From the NCBI RefSeq assembly GCF_001679045.1, contig NZ_LYCK01000001.1, forward strand, positions 161,859-225,858: a DNA stretch of 64,000 nt, in the 5' to 3' direction. Position 1 is the first letter of the stretch. The number at the start of each line of letters is the position of its first letter. Positions 1-8,608 of the stretch are shown here, in pieces. The translations under genes were made by a program, and so were the position numbers. The notes below the pieces were generated by a model that saw only the letters and a program-made list of their open reading frames with translations, was not told the origin of the DNA and ran no database searches. Origin of the DNA: Haemophilus haemolyticus. GTDB lineage: Bacteria > Pseudomonadota > Gammaproteobacteria > Enterobacterales > Pasteurellaceae.

Positions 1-492
1 GTTTTTTTCTTCTTGGCCAAAATGGGCTTCATCGACAATAAAACCACCACCGATCGAATAATAGGTTTGGCGATAAAGTTCTGTGCGATTTTCATCAAGA
101 GCGGTAATTGTCATGCCATTTTCGTGCAATTTTAAAAAAGTGCGGTGGAAAATGAGATTATTTTCAAAATCAAATTTTACCGTCTTTTGACCAATATTAA
201 TTGGTAAAAGCGCAGTTTGTTTCACTTTATCGATGAAATCTGAAATCATATCGATATCCACATTATGTGGTAAATAACCCGCTAGCCCCATGATGATGGC
301 GATATCCGTACTGTGGCCTCTCCCTGTCATCGAAAGAGAACCATATACATCCACATGAATTTCAGCCGTTTGTTCAAACTGATTTCGTTCAATTAAGTCG
401 TCTATAAATTGTTTGCCGGCTTTCATCGGACCGACAGTGTGGGAACTGGATGGCCCAATTCCCACTTTAAACATATCAAATACGCTAATCAT
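1..492 (-). CDS. sdaA: L-serine dehydratase, N-terminal part (cut by window edge)
   Basis: Iron-sulfur L-serine ammonia-lyase that deaminates L-serine to pyruvate in the cytoplasm. I translated it from the minus strand. The ATG at 492 gives an N-terminus beginning MISVFDMFKVGIGPSSSHTV, the family's GPSSSHT signature, and the frame stays open to the left edge, so about 164 residues are visible. The C-terminal cysteine cluster domain lies outside the window. The gene starts 35 bases after the sdaC stop on the same strand, so the two probably form a serine uptake and degradation operon. A DNA uptake sequence lies inside the gene at 138-146. Identification is from sequence I could read directly. 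Confidence 0.93.
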   Translation of the reverse strand, partial: MISVFDMFKVGIGPSSSHTVGPMKAGKQFIDDLIERNQFEQTAEIHVDVYGSLSMTGRGHSTDIAIIMGLAGYLPHNVDIDMISDFIDKVKQTALLPINIGQKTVKFDFENNLIFHRTFLKLHENGMTITALDENRTELYRQTYYSIGGGFIVDEAHFGQEEKN

Positions 493-527
493 AAATTTCT
501 CAAAATTCGCTAAACTTTAAAGGGCGC

Positions 528-1766
528 TTATAATAATCCATAAACAACCGCAGAGATAGCGATTAATCCCATAATCGTTACAAAAACATTACTGAAACGT
601 CCTCTGTAGCGTTTCATCGCTGGGATTTTACGAATCGCGTACATTGGCATGATAAACAAAATCATCGCAATGATTGGACCGCCAAGAGATTCGATTAAGC
701 CTAAGATACTTGGATTAATAATCGCAACGCCCCATAAAGTTAATAGGAAGAAAAGTGCGGTCGCATAATTGAGTTTTTTACGATTTACAGATTCGCCTTT
801 CATTTTCAAATATAAGCCTTCTAAGCCTTCACGTGCGCCCATATAGTGACCAAAGAATGAGCTAGTAATCGCTAAGAATGCAACAAGCGGGCCAAAATAA
901 GAGATATATGGGTTATCAAATTTATTCGCTAAGAAAGACAAGATACTGATATTTTGTGCTTTTGCTGCCACTAATTCTTCAGGTGTTAGTGTTAATACAC
1001 AGCTAAATACGAAGAACATTACGAAGAATAATAAAATGGTTGAGGTGCCTTTTTCTGTATGGCCGATATGGCGTTCTGCACCCTCGAAAGTTTTGTATTC
1101 ACGGAATTGTGAGCAAGTGAAAGATGAAATTGCTGGTGAATGGTTAAATGAGAATACCAATACAGGAATAGTAAGCCACAATGTGGTGACAAAACCGCCT
1201 GCTGTTGGGAATTCATGTAACATCGCACCATTCCATTCCGGAATTAAGTAAATAGAAAGTGCGAATAAAATTAATACTAATGGGTAAACAAGCCATTCTG
1301 TGATTTTTAGCATCACTTTTTCATTAAATAGCATGACGGAAATCAATACTGCAATTAATACAAAAGAGAGAATAGCTCGGTTTGGCGATGCCATGCCAAG
1401 TTGGTTTACAATGAAAGAATCGACTGTGTTAGTAATACCGTTTCCGTAAATTAAAAGAATGGGGAAAATCGCGAAGAAATAAAGTAGGGTGATAAGTTTA
1501 CCCGCTGTTTTACCAAAGTGTTCTTCCACTACTTCAGTAATATCGCTGCCAGGATTTTTTGATGAAAGTACAAAATAGGCTAAGCCACGGTGAGCAAAAT
1601 AGGTCATTGGTCCGACGATAATTGCCATTAAAACTAACGGCCAAAATCCGCCCATCCCTGCGTTAATCGGTAGGAATAAGACGCCAGCGCCAACCGCCGT
1701 ACCGAAAAGGTTTAACATCCATGTTGCATCAAATTTGTTCCATTTGAGTTTTTCTGTTGGTTTCAT
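528..1766 (-). CDS. sdaC: Serine transporter of the HAAAP family
   Basis: Inner-membrane proton-coupled serine importer, 412 residues, about 11 hydrophobic segments. The N-terminal [12 protein letters not shown] stretch is typical of the hydroxy/aromatic amino acid permease family. The frame extends four codons further to a TTG, but I chose the ATG at 1766 because GGAG sits seven bases upstream and the protein then begins [10 protein letters not shown]. It is the first gene of a likely operon with sdaA downstream. A CRP-like half palindrome lies about 120 bases upstream. SdaC and TyrP (34112-35368) belong to the same transporter family. The serine assignment rests on the sdaA neighbour and family resemblance. 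Confidence 0.93.
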   Translation of the reverse strand: MKPTEKLKWNKFDATWMLNLFGTAVGAGVLFLPINAGMGGFWPLVLMAIIVGPMTYFAHRGLAYFVLSSKNPGSDITEVVEEHFGKTAGKLITLLYFFAIFPILLIYGNGITNTVDSFIVNQLGMASPNRAILSFVLIAVLISVMLFNEKVMLKITEWLVYPLVLILFALSIYLIPEWNGAMLHEFPTAGGFVTTLWLTIPVLVFSFNHSPAISSFTCSQFREYKTFEGAERHIGHTEKGTSTILLFFVMFFVFSCVLTLTPEELVAAKAQNISILSFLANKFDNPYISYFGPLVAFLAITSSFFGHYMGAREGLEGLYLKMKGESVNRKKLNYATALFFLLTLWGVAIINPSILGLIESLGGPIIAMILFIMPMYAIRKIPAMKRYRGRFSNVFVTIMGLIAISAVVYGLL

Positions 1767-1884
1767 AGTTTGCTCCAAAGCATAAATTATTTAAATTTGT
1801 CAATTTGCAGAGCAAAATATGCCCTAACAAAATTTGAGTATTATGTTATGCCGATAAATAGAGAATCTCAAAGAGCAAATTCTA

Positions 1885-1906
1885 AAATTGTGATCAAGTT
1901 AAAATT
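1885..1906 (-). promoter_or_regulatory. Candidate CRP site upstream of sdaC
   Basis: The left half TGTGA (1889-1893) is perfect, followed by six bases and TAAAA in place of TCACA, inside AT-rich flanks typical of CRP-N sites. It lies about 120 bases upstream of the sdaC start. Sugar-starvation control of serine catabolism would make sense, but the second half site is weak. Confidence 0.4.
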
Positions 1907-1940
1907 TTTTTATAAAAAGTGCGGTAATTTTCAGCGACAA

Positions 1941-1968
1941 AAAAATCGGTGCGAGCACGACACCGATT
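1941..1968 (-). terminator. Rho-independent terminator of copZ-copA
   Basis: Arms AATCGGTG (1944-1951) and CACCGATT (1961-1968) form an 8-bp hairpin. Read on the minus strand it is followed by a run of T residues, about 20 bases after the copA stop. Confidence 0.8.
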
Positions 1969-1988
1969 GCGTATAAAAATAAATGAAA

Positions 1989-4160
1989 TTAGAACCGCAC
2001 TTTTTTCAATCTTAAGGCGTTCATCAATACGGAAATTGAACTCATCGCCATCGCGGCGCCTGCAATCACTGGATTTAGAAAACCGAAAGCAGCAAGGGGT
2101 ATGCCGAGAATATTGTAAATCAATGCAAAAAATAGATTTTGTTTGATATTTTTCAAGGTTGCCCTTGCAATAAAAAGCGCATCCACAAGTTGATTCACCG
2201 AATGTTGCATAAGCGTTGCAGAGGCCGTTTGTTCTGCAATATCTGAACCTGATTTCATCGCAAAACTGACGTTTGCAGCGGCTAAAGCAGGCGCATCATT
2301 TATTCCATCACCTACCATGGCAACAACATGACCTAGATCTTTCAGCTTTTGAATTTGTTCCGCCTTATCTCTAGGGCTGAGTCCACCAAAGGCTTTCTTA
2401 ATGCCGAGCTGTTTTGCTATGTAATCCACGACAGATTGTTGATCGCCACTCATAATTACTACATCAATATTTTGCTGTTGTAAGCGTTGAATGGCGTGCA
2501 AACTATCGTTTTTTAAGGTGTCCGTTAGTGCAAATGCGCCAATGGGTTCATCATTTATAGATACTGCCACAATGCTCGCAATCTGCCAGATATCTTCTAA
2601 ATTTTTAGGCAAGATTAAACCGCAATAATCTGGTTTACCGACTTTTATTGTTCCCACTTGTTCTAATTCAGCTTGAATGCCTTGACCGACTTCCATTTTT
2701 GAAAAAAGTGCGGTAGGAATTTCTAACATTTTTTGTTCTGCTGCTTGCACAATAGCTTTTGCAATTGGGTGGTTAGCTTGTCGTTCAACTGCTGCGGCAA
2801 AACAATATAAATCTTCTTCAGAATACATGGCATTTTGTGGTTGCCATAGTGCTGAAATTTCAAGCTCGCCTTTTGTTAGTGTGCCAGTTTTATCAAGCAC
2901 AACGGTATCCACGTGGGCGGTTTCCTCCATTGCTGCCGCATCTTTAAACCATACGCCAGCATTGACCGCTTTACCCAAACCAACCATTATGGCTGCTGGT
3001 GTGGCTAATCCTAAGGCACAAGGGCAAGCAATCACAAGCACGGCTACTGCGTGAATAAGTGAAGATACACTATCATTCGTCAGAATATAAGTGAGCGCGA
3101 AAGTAACAAGTGAAATCACTAATACGGCTGGCACAAACACTGACGCAACTTTATCGGCAAATCGCGCAATTGGCGCTTTTGAGCCTTGCGCATCTGATAA
3201 TGCATTCATCATATCGCCAAGTAAGGTTTGGCTACCAAGTTGATTCGCTCGATAGATAATAGAACCTTCTGTTACCATTGCCCCCGCTAATACTTTTCCA
3301 CCTTTCTGTTTTTCTTCTGGACGAGATTCGCCCGTTAAATGACTTTCATCACACCATCCATTTCCACTTTCAATTATGCCGTCTGCTGCAATACGCTCGC
3401 CTTGATTTGCACGAATGATTTCGCCGATATTTACTTGGTCAAGAGCAATTTCAGTCCATTTGTCATTACGTAGAGCAGTGACTTTTTTCGGTGTCAGTTG
3501 CAAAAGCATGCTTAAGCTATTTAGGCTATGCTTTTTAGTGCGCTCTTCAAGAAATTTTCCAAGACTGACAAAACCAATCACCATAACTGAAGCTTCAAAG
3601 TACACATGTCCCATTGCATGATTGGCGTGGTAAAACAACATGAAAGCAGAATAAAAATAAATTGTGAGCGTTCCTGTACTGACAAGTACATCCATATTGG
3701 CAAGTCCACCACGAATACTACCGATTGCTCCGCGATAAAATGGAATGGCTAGCCAAAGTTGCACAATGCTCGCTAATGCAAATTGCCAAATAGGGGGCAG
3801 CATCAAGTGATGTGATCCGCTCATCATGCCAAGCATACCAATCAGAAATGGAATATTGATTATCCAAAGTATGATTAATCGCCAAGGGATTGATGTATTT
3901 TTTTCTTCTATTGGCAATTCATTGGCTTGTTTGATATGAGCAGAAAAACCTGTTTTATGAATAATCTCTATAATTTGAGTTTCGCTTGCTTGCGTAGAGT
4001 CAAATACAACTTGAGCTTCTTCAGCGGCAAAATTCACCCCAGCTTGTTGCACGAATGGTTTTTTATTTAAAACTTTTTCAATGCGATTGGCACAAGATTG
4101 GCAGGTCATCCCACCAATCTGAATCGAAATTTTTTTACTCTGTGGCGTCAAATCCGGCAT
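1989..4160 (-). CDS. copA: Copper-exporting P1B-type ATPase
   Basis: Inner-membrane ATPase that pumps Cu(I) out of the cytoplasm. The 723-residue protein shows an N-terminal heavy-metal domain with GMTCQSCANRI (near residue 18), the actuator motif LTGES, the intramembrane metal motif CPC (IACPCALG), the phosphorylation site DKTGT, the HP motif NHPIAKA and the hinge GDGINDAP. These fix it as a Cu+/Ag+ type pump. The longest frame begins at a TTG two codons earlier. The ATG at 4160 is preferred and overlaps copZ by 26 bases, so translation is probably coupled. Expression should depend on the copper-sensing MerR protein encoded divergently at 4418. Confidence 0.95.
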   Translation of the reverse strand: MPDLTPQSKKISIQIGGMTCQSCANRIEKVLNKKPFVQQAGVNFAAEEAQVVFDSTQASETQIIEIIHKTGFSAHIKQANELPIEEKNTSIPWRLIILWIINIPFLIGMLGMMSGSHHLMLPPIWQFALASIVQLWLAIPFYRGAIGSIRGGLANMDVLVSTGTLTIYFYSAFMLFYHANHAMGHVYFEASVMVIGFVSLGKFLEERTKKHSLNSLSMLLQLTPKKVTALRNDKWTEIALDQVNIGEIIRANQGERIAADGIIESGNGWCDESHLTGESRPEEKQKGGKVLAGAMVTEGSIIYRANQLGSQTLLGDMMNALSDAQGSKAPIARFADKVASVFVPAVLVISLVTFALTYILTNDSVSSLIHAVAVLVIACPCALGLATPAAIMVGLGKAVNAGVWFKDAAAMEETAHVDTVVLDKTGTLTKGELEISALWQPQNAMYSEEDLYCFAAAVERQANHPIAKAIVQAAEQKMLEIPTALFSKMEVGQGIQAELEQVGTIKVGKPDYCGLILPKNLEDIWQIASIVAVSINDEPIGAFALTDTLKNDSLHAIQRLQQQNIDVVIMSGDQQSVVDYIAKQLGIKKAFGGLSPRDKAEQIQKLKDLGHVVAMVGDGINDAPALAAANVSFAMKSGSDIAEQTASATLMQHSVNQLVDALFIARATLKNIKQNLFFALIYNILGIPLAAFGFLNPVIAGAAMAMSSISVLMNALRLKKVRF

Positions 4161-4341
4161 CTTCAATTACCTCAATCAACTGTGCAACATTGACTCGATT
4201 TTCATCAAAAGTAATATTTGCTTTCCCTTCTAATTGCACATCAGCAGACTGTACGCCATCTAATTCAGTTAAAACTCGAGTAACGCTTTTTACGCAACCG
4301 CCGCAGTGCATACCTTCTATGTTTAATGTGATAGTTTTCAT
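4135..4341 (-). CDS. copZ: Copper chaperone, single heavy-metal domain
   Basis: Small 68-residue cytoplasmic protein made of one ferredoxin-like heavy-metal-associated domain. The Cu(I) ligands are in GMHCGGC near residues 10-15. Family members carry Cu(I) to the CopA pump. It is first in the operon and overlaps copA by 26 bases. I recall that some H. influenzae strains carry two or more tandem copies of this gene; only one is present here. The start at 4341 is preceded by AAGGAG, a strong ribosome binding site. Confidence 0.93.
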   Translation of the reverse strand: MKTITLNIEGMHCGGCVKSVTRVLTELDGVQSADVQLEGKANITFDENRVNVAQLIEVIEDAGFDATE

Positions 4342-4376
4342 TTTTACTCCTTGTTAGTCGTTTTATTGATGGCTAC

Positions 4377-4407
4377 ACTATAAACCTTTACGTAAGGTTA
4401 AGGTCAA
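4377..4407 (-). promoter_or_regulatory. copZA promoter with 19-bp spacer and MerR-type operator
   Basis: On the minus strand a -35 TTGACC (complement of 4402-4407) and a -10 TATAGT (complement of 4377-4382) are separated by 19 bases, the over-long spacing typical of MerR-family activated promoters. An inverted repeat AACCTT-5-AAGGTT at 4383-4399 fills the spacer, where a dimeric MerR protein would bind and untwist the DNA. This fits copper-dependent activation by the adjacent regulator. Confidence 0.88.
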
Positions 4408-4417
4408 GAAATTTTTT

Positions 4418-4804
4418 ATGAATATTAGTGAAGCTGCCAAATTAGTAGGTTTATCTACCAAACAAATCCGTGATTATGAAAAAATGGGTTTAATTAAACC
4501 CGCTGTTCGCAGTTTGTCAGGCTATCGAAATTATGGAGAAAGCGATTTAGAAAGGTTGTATTTTATTCGTCACTCACGCGATGTTGGGTTTTCATTACAT
4601 CAAATCGCACAATTATTAGAACTACAAGATAATCCTAATCGTAGCAGTCGCGAAGTGAAAGCACTAACGGCGCAACATATTGCGATGTTAAATCAACAAA
4701 TAGAACAGTTACAAAAAATGGTACAAGAATTGCAGCATTGGCATGATAATTGTCAGGGCAATGACTGCCCTGAATGTTCAATTTTGAATGGATTAAAAGG
4801 ATAA
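4418..4804 (+). CDS. cueR: MerR-family copper-responsive activator (CueR-like)
   Basis: Transcriptional activator of 128 residues. The N-terminal winged helix-turn-helix (MNISEAAKLVGLSTKQIRDYE) is followed by a dimerization coiled coil (about residues 75-110) and a C-terminal metal loop with two cysteines in CQGNDCPEC. A CxxxxxxxC-type loop with two cysteines is typical of the Cu(I)-sensing branch. It is transcribed divergently from copZ-copA across a promoter with a 19-bp spacer, so copper control is the natural inference. The ORF ends 14 bases before the convergent metJ stop. Confidence 0.9.
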   Translation: MNISEAAKLVGLSTKQIRDYEKMGLIKPAVRSLSGYRNYGESDLERLYFIRHSRDVGFSLHQIAQLLELQDNPNRSSREVKALTAQHIAMLNQQIEQLQKMVQELQHWHDNCQGNDCPECSILNGLKG

Positions 4805-4817
4805 ATGAAAAGTGCGG

Positions 4818-5135
4818 TTAATATTCCCAACTTTCTGGATCGACGCCTAATTCACGCATAAGCACTTTGGCATCTTCGGGAATTTCATCATTACGGTCTT
4901 TCATTAAATCGGCATCAGTGGGCAAAGGTTGACCGGTGAAAGCATGCAAAAATGCTTCGCAAAGTAATTCACTGTTAGTTGCATGACGTAAACTTTTTAA
5001 TTGGCGGCGAGTGCGTTCATTCGTCAAAATTTCTAACACTTTGATCGGAATAGACACAGTGATTTTTTTTACTTGCTCGCTTTTTTTGCCATGTTCTGCA
5101 TAAGGGCTGATATATTTTCCGTCCCAATCCGCCAT
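4818..5135 (-). CDS. metJ: Methionine repressor MetJ
   Basis: Ribbon-helix-helix repressor of 105 residues that binds S-adenosylmethionine as corepressor and represses methionine biosynthesis and uptake genes. The beta strand that enters the DNA major groove is visible as [15 protein letters not shown] (about residues 23-37), and the length equals the usual MetJ length. The gene stands alone, convergent with cueR and divergent from rho. Met-box-like 8-mers about 70 bases upstream suggest autoregulation. Its start codon ATG at 5135 lacks a strong Shine-Dalgarno. Confidence 0.95.
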   Translation of the reverse strand: MADWDGKYISPYAEHGKKSEQVKKITVSIPIKVLEILTNERTRRQLKSLRHATNSELLCEAFLHAFTGQPLPTDADLMKDRNDEIPEDAKVLMRELGVDPESWEY

Positions 5136-5201
5136 AATTTACCTTAGTGCTTATTGATAACCTTACAAATTGTCCGTATTCTAATGAAAAATCAAATAAA
5201 T

Positions 5202-5225
5202 AACAATCTAGACGGCTAAACTTCT
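5202..5225 (-). promoter_or_regulatory. Candidate MetJ operator (met boxes)
   Basis: Three consecutive 8-mers, AACAATCT, AGACGGCT and AAACTTCT, resemble the met-box consensus AGACGTCT with about 4, 7 and 5 matches. Tandem boxes are what MetJ needs for cooperative binding. They lie 67-90 bases upstream of metJ. Confidence 0.5.
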
Positions 5226-5382
5226 ATGTTAAAAAGAGAAAGAAAAGTGCGGTAATTTTTTAGATTAAATATAAAGAAACACTAGACAGTACAGGGTTTT
5301 AGTGGTAATTTACGCGCCATTCAAAGGGCATTGGCTCACCATTCGAATCATCAATTCTTATTAATTCCAATATTTATTCATT

Positions 5383-6645
5383 ATGCATTTAACTGAACTT
5401 AAAAATACGCCTGTTTCTGATCTTGTGAAACTTGGCGAAGAACAAATGGGCTTAGAGAATTTAGCTCGTTTGCGTAAACAAGATATTGTCTTTGCAATTT
5501 TAAAACAGCACGCCAAAAGCGGTGAAGATATTTTCGGCGGTGGCGTGTTAGAAATCTTACCGGATGGTTTTGGTTTCCTTCGTTCAGCTGACAGTTCCTA
5601 CCTTGCAGGCCCTGATGATATCTATGTTTCCCCAAGTCAAATTCGTCGTTTTAACCTTCAAACTGGTGATAAAATCGAAGGTAAAATTCGTCCACCAAAA
5701 GAAGGCGAACGCTATTTTGCACTTTTAAAAGTTGATCAAGTTAATGATGACAAGCCTGAAGTTTCTCGTAGCAAAATCTTATTTGAAAACTTAACGCCAT
5801 TACATGCTAATTCTCGTTTAAGAATGGAGCGCGGCAATGGCTCAACAGAAGATTTAACTGCCCGTATTTTGGATTTAGCATCACCAATTGGTAAAGGTCA
5901 ACGTGGTTTGATTGTTGCTCCGCCAAAAGCGGGTAAAACCATGTTGCTGCAAAATATTGCGCAAAGTATCACGCATAATTATCCTGATGTAGAGCTTATC
6001 GTATTATTGATTGATGAACGCCCAGAAGAAGTGACAGAAATGCAACGTTCAGTAAAAGGCGAAGTTATTGCTTCTACTTTTGATGAGCCTGCAACTCGTC
6101 ACGTTCAAGTGGCAGAAATGGTAATCGAAAAAGCGAAACGTTCAGTCGAGCATAAAAAAGATGTGGTAATTTTGCTTGACTCTATTACACGTTTAGCACG
6201 TGCTTACAATACAGTAACCCCCGCTTCAGGTAAAATTTTGTCTGGTGGTGTGGATGCTAACGCGTTGCATCGTCCAAAACGTTTCTTTGGTGCTGCTCGT
6301 AATGTGGAAGAAGGTGGTAGTTTAACGATTATTGCGACTGCGCTAGTTGATACCGGTTCGAAAATGGATGAAGTTATTTTCGAAGAATTTAAAGGTACAG
6401 GTAATATGGAATTACACCTTTCTCGTAAAATCGCAGAAAGACGTGTATTCCCAGCCATTGACTTTAAACGCTCTGGTACTCGTAAAGAAGACTTACTCAC
6501 AACACCTGATGAATTACAAAAAATGTGGATTCTTCGTAAGATTCTTAATCCAATGGATGAAGTAGATGCAATGGAATTCTTGATTGATAAGCTCATGATG
6601 GCGAAAACCAACGAAGAGTTTTTTGAAGTGATGAAACGTTCGTAA
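5383..6645 (+). CDS. rho: Transcription termination factor Rho
   Basis: Hexameric RNA-dependent ATPase and helicase that terminates untranslated transcripts. The 420-residue protein matches the family length. It has the N-terminal RNA-binding domain ([19 protein letters not shown] near residues 65-90), the Walker A motif APPKAGKT (about 178-186), a Walker B at VVILLDS and the Q-loop/R-loop region near GKILSGGVD. About 250 bases of leader separate it from metJ, with a USS at 5245. In other bacteria rho is autoregulated through its leader; I found no convincing leader peptide here. Confidence 0.97.
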   Translation: MHLTELKNTPVSDLVKLGEEQMGLENLARLRKQDIVFAILKQHAKSGEDIFGGGVLEILPDGFGFLRSADSSYLAGPDDIYVSPSQIRRFNLQTGDKIEGKIRPPKEGERYFALLKVDQVNDDKPEVSRSKILFENLTPLHANSRLRMERGNGSTEDLTARILDLASPIGKGQRGLIVAPPKAGKTMLLQNIAQSITHNYPDVELIVLLIDERPEEVTEMQRSVKGEVIASTFDEPATRHVQVAEMVIEKAKRSVEHKKDVVILLDSITRLARAYNTVTPASGKILSGGVDANALHRPKRFFGAARNVEEGGSLTIIATALVDTGSKMDEVIFEEFKGTGNMELHLSRKIAERRVFPAIDFKRSGTRKEDLLTTPDELQKMWILRKILNPMDEVDAMEFLIDKLMMAKTNEEFFEVMKRS

Positions 6646-6670
6646 AAGTAACCGCACTTCTATGAAGAAC

Positions 6671-6700
6671 AAGGGGAAAATATTATTTTTTCCCCTTTTT
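6671..6700. terminator. Rho-independent terminator between rho and pilD
   Basis: AAGGGGAAAA pairs with TTTTCCCCTT and is followed by T residues on the plus strand. The convergent pilD stop begins at 6701, so the same hairpin probably ends both transcripts. Confidence 0.8.
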
Positions 6701-7391
6701 AATATCCGTAATATTTGACGAAATAAATGATGATAGCCGACAAGTTCATAAAAGGGGCAAAAGGTAAAAATTCTTTTTTCTTCCTATGAATAAGCGAAAA
6801 ACATATTCCAAGAACTGAGGCTAATAATAAAAAGTGCGGTAAAGTTTCTAAATGAATAAAACTTCCTAATGCCATTGCTAGCCAATAATCTCCTCGTCCA
6901 AAGGCTTCTTTTTTGTAATAGAATTTTGCAATCCAATAGATTGCGTAGAAAACAATAAAAAAACTTGCCGCACTTTTTATGCTTTCAGATAACGTAAGCA
7001 ATGAAAAATTATTGTCTGCTCCAAATAAACCAAGAGTAAGTAACCATAAACAGGATGTAGTAGAAATAAGTTGATAATCCCAATCAAGATAACTGATTGT
7101 CCAAAGAATAAGAAGTGTGAGTCCGATCCATATAGTAAAAATAGAATCTTTGAAGGCAATTTGTAAAAATATAAATCCAATTCCAACACTTAAAAAATAC
7201 CTCAAAATATGACCGCACTTTTTTTGTCGAATAGAGGCAAAGTGCGGTTGAAATAACAGAAAGTTTTGTGGAAATAATTCAATATAAGTTGTATAAATCT
7301 CTTGCTGTAAACGCGTAATAAAACCAGATAGGTAGAACCACAGTGCGATCCCTAAGATACCGCCTAATAAAAACATTGCGAAGTAAATCAT
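6699..7391 (-). CDS. pilD: Type IV prepilin peptidase, short form
   Basis: Inner-membrane aspartyl protease that removes the type IV prepilin leader and N-methylates the new N-terminus. The 230-residue protein has about seven hydrophobic segments. The second catalytic aspartate is in GRGDYWLAMALG (family GxGDxxL), and the first is probably in SYLDWDYQLIS. It lacks the cytoplasmic loop with two CxxC zinc pairs seen in longer PilD proteins. It is the last gene of pilABCD, and its ATG overlaps the pilC stop by four bases. Product is needed for DNA uptake and twitching in H. influenzae. Confidence 0.92.
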   Translation of the reverse strand: MIYFAMFLLGGILGIALWFYLSGFITRLQQEIYTTYIELFPQNFLLFQPHFASIRQKKCGHILRYFLSVGIGFIFLQIAFKDSIFTIWIGLTLLILWTISYLDWDYQLISTTSCLWLLTLGLFGADNNFSLLTLSESIKSAASFFIVFYAIYWIAKFYYKKEAFGRGDYWLAMALGSFIHLETLPHFLLLASVLGICFSLIHRKKKEFLPFAPFMNLSAIIIYFVKYYGY

Positions 7392-8608
7392 TGAATAACA
7401 GAGCCCATATTAAAGATAGGTAAATACATTCCCATCATAATAATTCCAATCAGACTACCGATGATCACCATCATTAATGGTTCTAGCATTTGTGAGAGTA
7501 AGTCAATTTGATGATTAAGTTTTTCTTGGTAATTATCCGCGATATGCTCTAGCATCAAAGCGAGTTTTCCGCTTTGCTCGCCAATTTGTAGCATTTGTTG
7601 TGCTTCCATCGGGAAAAGATCGCTACTTACACTATTAGAAAATGCATAGCCTTGAGAAACCCATTGTAAAATTGACCGCACTTCTTTATATAATACGATG
7701 TCATTTATGAGAGTTTTCTTGGCTTGCCAAGTTTGTGTGCGAGGTAGAAAACTGTCTAGTGCTTGATTAAGCGGTACGCCGGCTTGCAACATAATTTGTA
7801 AACTTTGACTAAAGTTCACTAAACGTGAAAGCTTTTTAATTGTGCCAAAAATAGGCGTGATAGAAATAAGTTGATTTTTCTTTTGATAAAACCAGGTCTG
7901 GCGTTTTAGATAGAAGTAATAAAATAGAAAAAAATTAAAAGAGAAAAATAGCAAAACGCCGATATTTTGCTTAAGAAAATTGGATATAGAGAGCAATATT
8001 GCGGTGATTGTTGGTAATTCGGCGTTGTTGCCACTGTACATTTCAGCAAATTGAGGTACGATAAAAAGCAGTAATGCGAGTGTCAATAATAAAGAAATTC
8101 CCAATACCATTGAGGGGTATAACATAATTTTCTGTAATTTACGTTGTAATGCTAAAGATTGGCTACGATGCGTGGCTATTTTTTTACAAACAACGGAAAG
8201 TTTGCCCGTCATTTCTCCCACTTGAATCAGTTGAATTTCTTGTTGAGTGAGATATTTTCCTTGTTGTTCAATTGCTTGTGAGAATGCTAAACCAGATTCA
8301 ATAGATTGAATCAGTCGTTCAAGCCATTCATTGAGCATAATTTGAGTGCAATTTTGTTGCAAAATTTGCATACTGTTTTTTAACGGAATAGCGGATTGTA
8401 GCAATGTCGCTAATTGATTGAGTAATTCACTGATTTCTGAATTTTTGGGCTTTGCCCCAAATTGCCAGTTTTGTTGTAATTTGATGTGAGTAAGCCCACG
8501 GCTTATTAATTGAAAGTGTGCTTGTTGTTTCGTATCCGCAATAATTGAGCCTTTTTGTTTCTGATTTAATGCGTTACTACCTTGATAATAAAAGAGTTTT
8601 TTAGTCAT
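7388..8608 (-). CDS. pilC: Type IV pilus inner-membrane platform protein
   Basis: Polytopic GspF/PilC protein of 406 residues that anchors the pilus assembly motor. Two homologous cytoplasmic domains (about 65-180 and 265-380) are each followed by hydrophobic helices, with GEMTGKL and GEQSGKL as the duplicated family motif and a C-terminal LEPLMMVIIGSLIG membrane segment. ATG at 8608 overlaps the pilB stop as ATGA. It is required for the competence pilus that takes up DNA. Confidence 0.95.
   Translation of the reverse strand: MTKKLFYYQGSNALNQKQKGSIIADTKQQAHFQLISRGLTHIKLQQNWQFGAKPKNSEISELLNQLATLLQSAIPLKNSMQILQQNCTQIMLNEWLERLIQSIESGLAFSQAIEQQGKYLTQQEIQLIQVGEMTGKLSVVCKKIATHRSQSLALQRKLQKIMLYPSMVLGISLLLTLALLLFIVPQFAEMYSGNNAELPTITAILLSISNFLKQNIGVLLFFSFNFFLFYYFYLKRQTWFYQKKNQLISITPIFGTIKKLSRLVNFSQSLQIMLQAGVPLNQALDSFLPRTQTWQAKKTLINDIVLYKEVRSILQWVSQGYAFSNSVSSDLFPMEAQQMLQIGEQSGKLALMLEHIADNYQEKLNHQIDLLSQMLEPLMMVIIGSLIGIIMMGMYLPIFNMGSVIQ

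Noticed and set aside
1019..1251. Short open frames on the opposite strand or other frames inside real genes (here inside sdaC; also inside copA, leuS, secA, purH, glyA and others)
   Set aside because: They overlap strongly supported genes, lack ribosome binding sites and have no recognisable protein features.
5226..5255. Nine-codon ORF (MLKRERKVR) upstream of rho, possible leader peptide
   Set aside because: No Shine-Dalgarno and no resemblance to the E. coli RhoL leader; its end is simply a USS.
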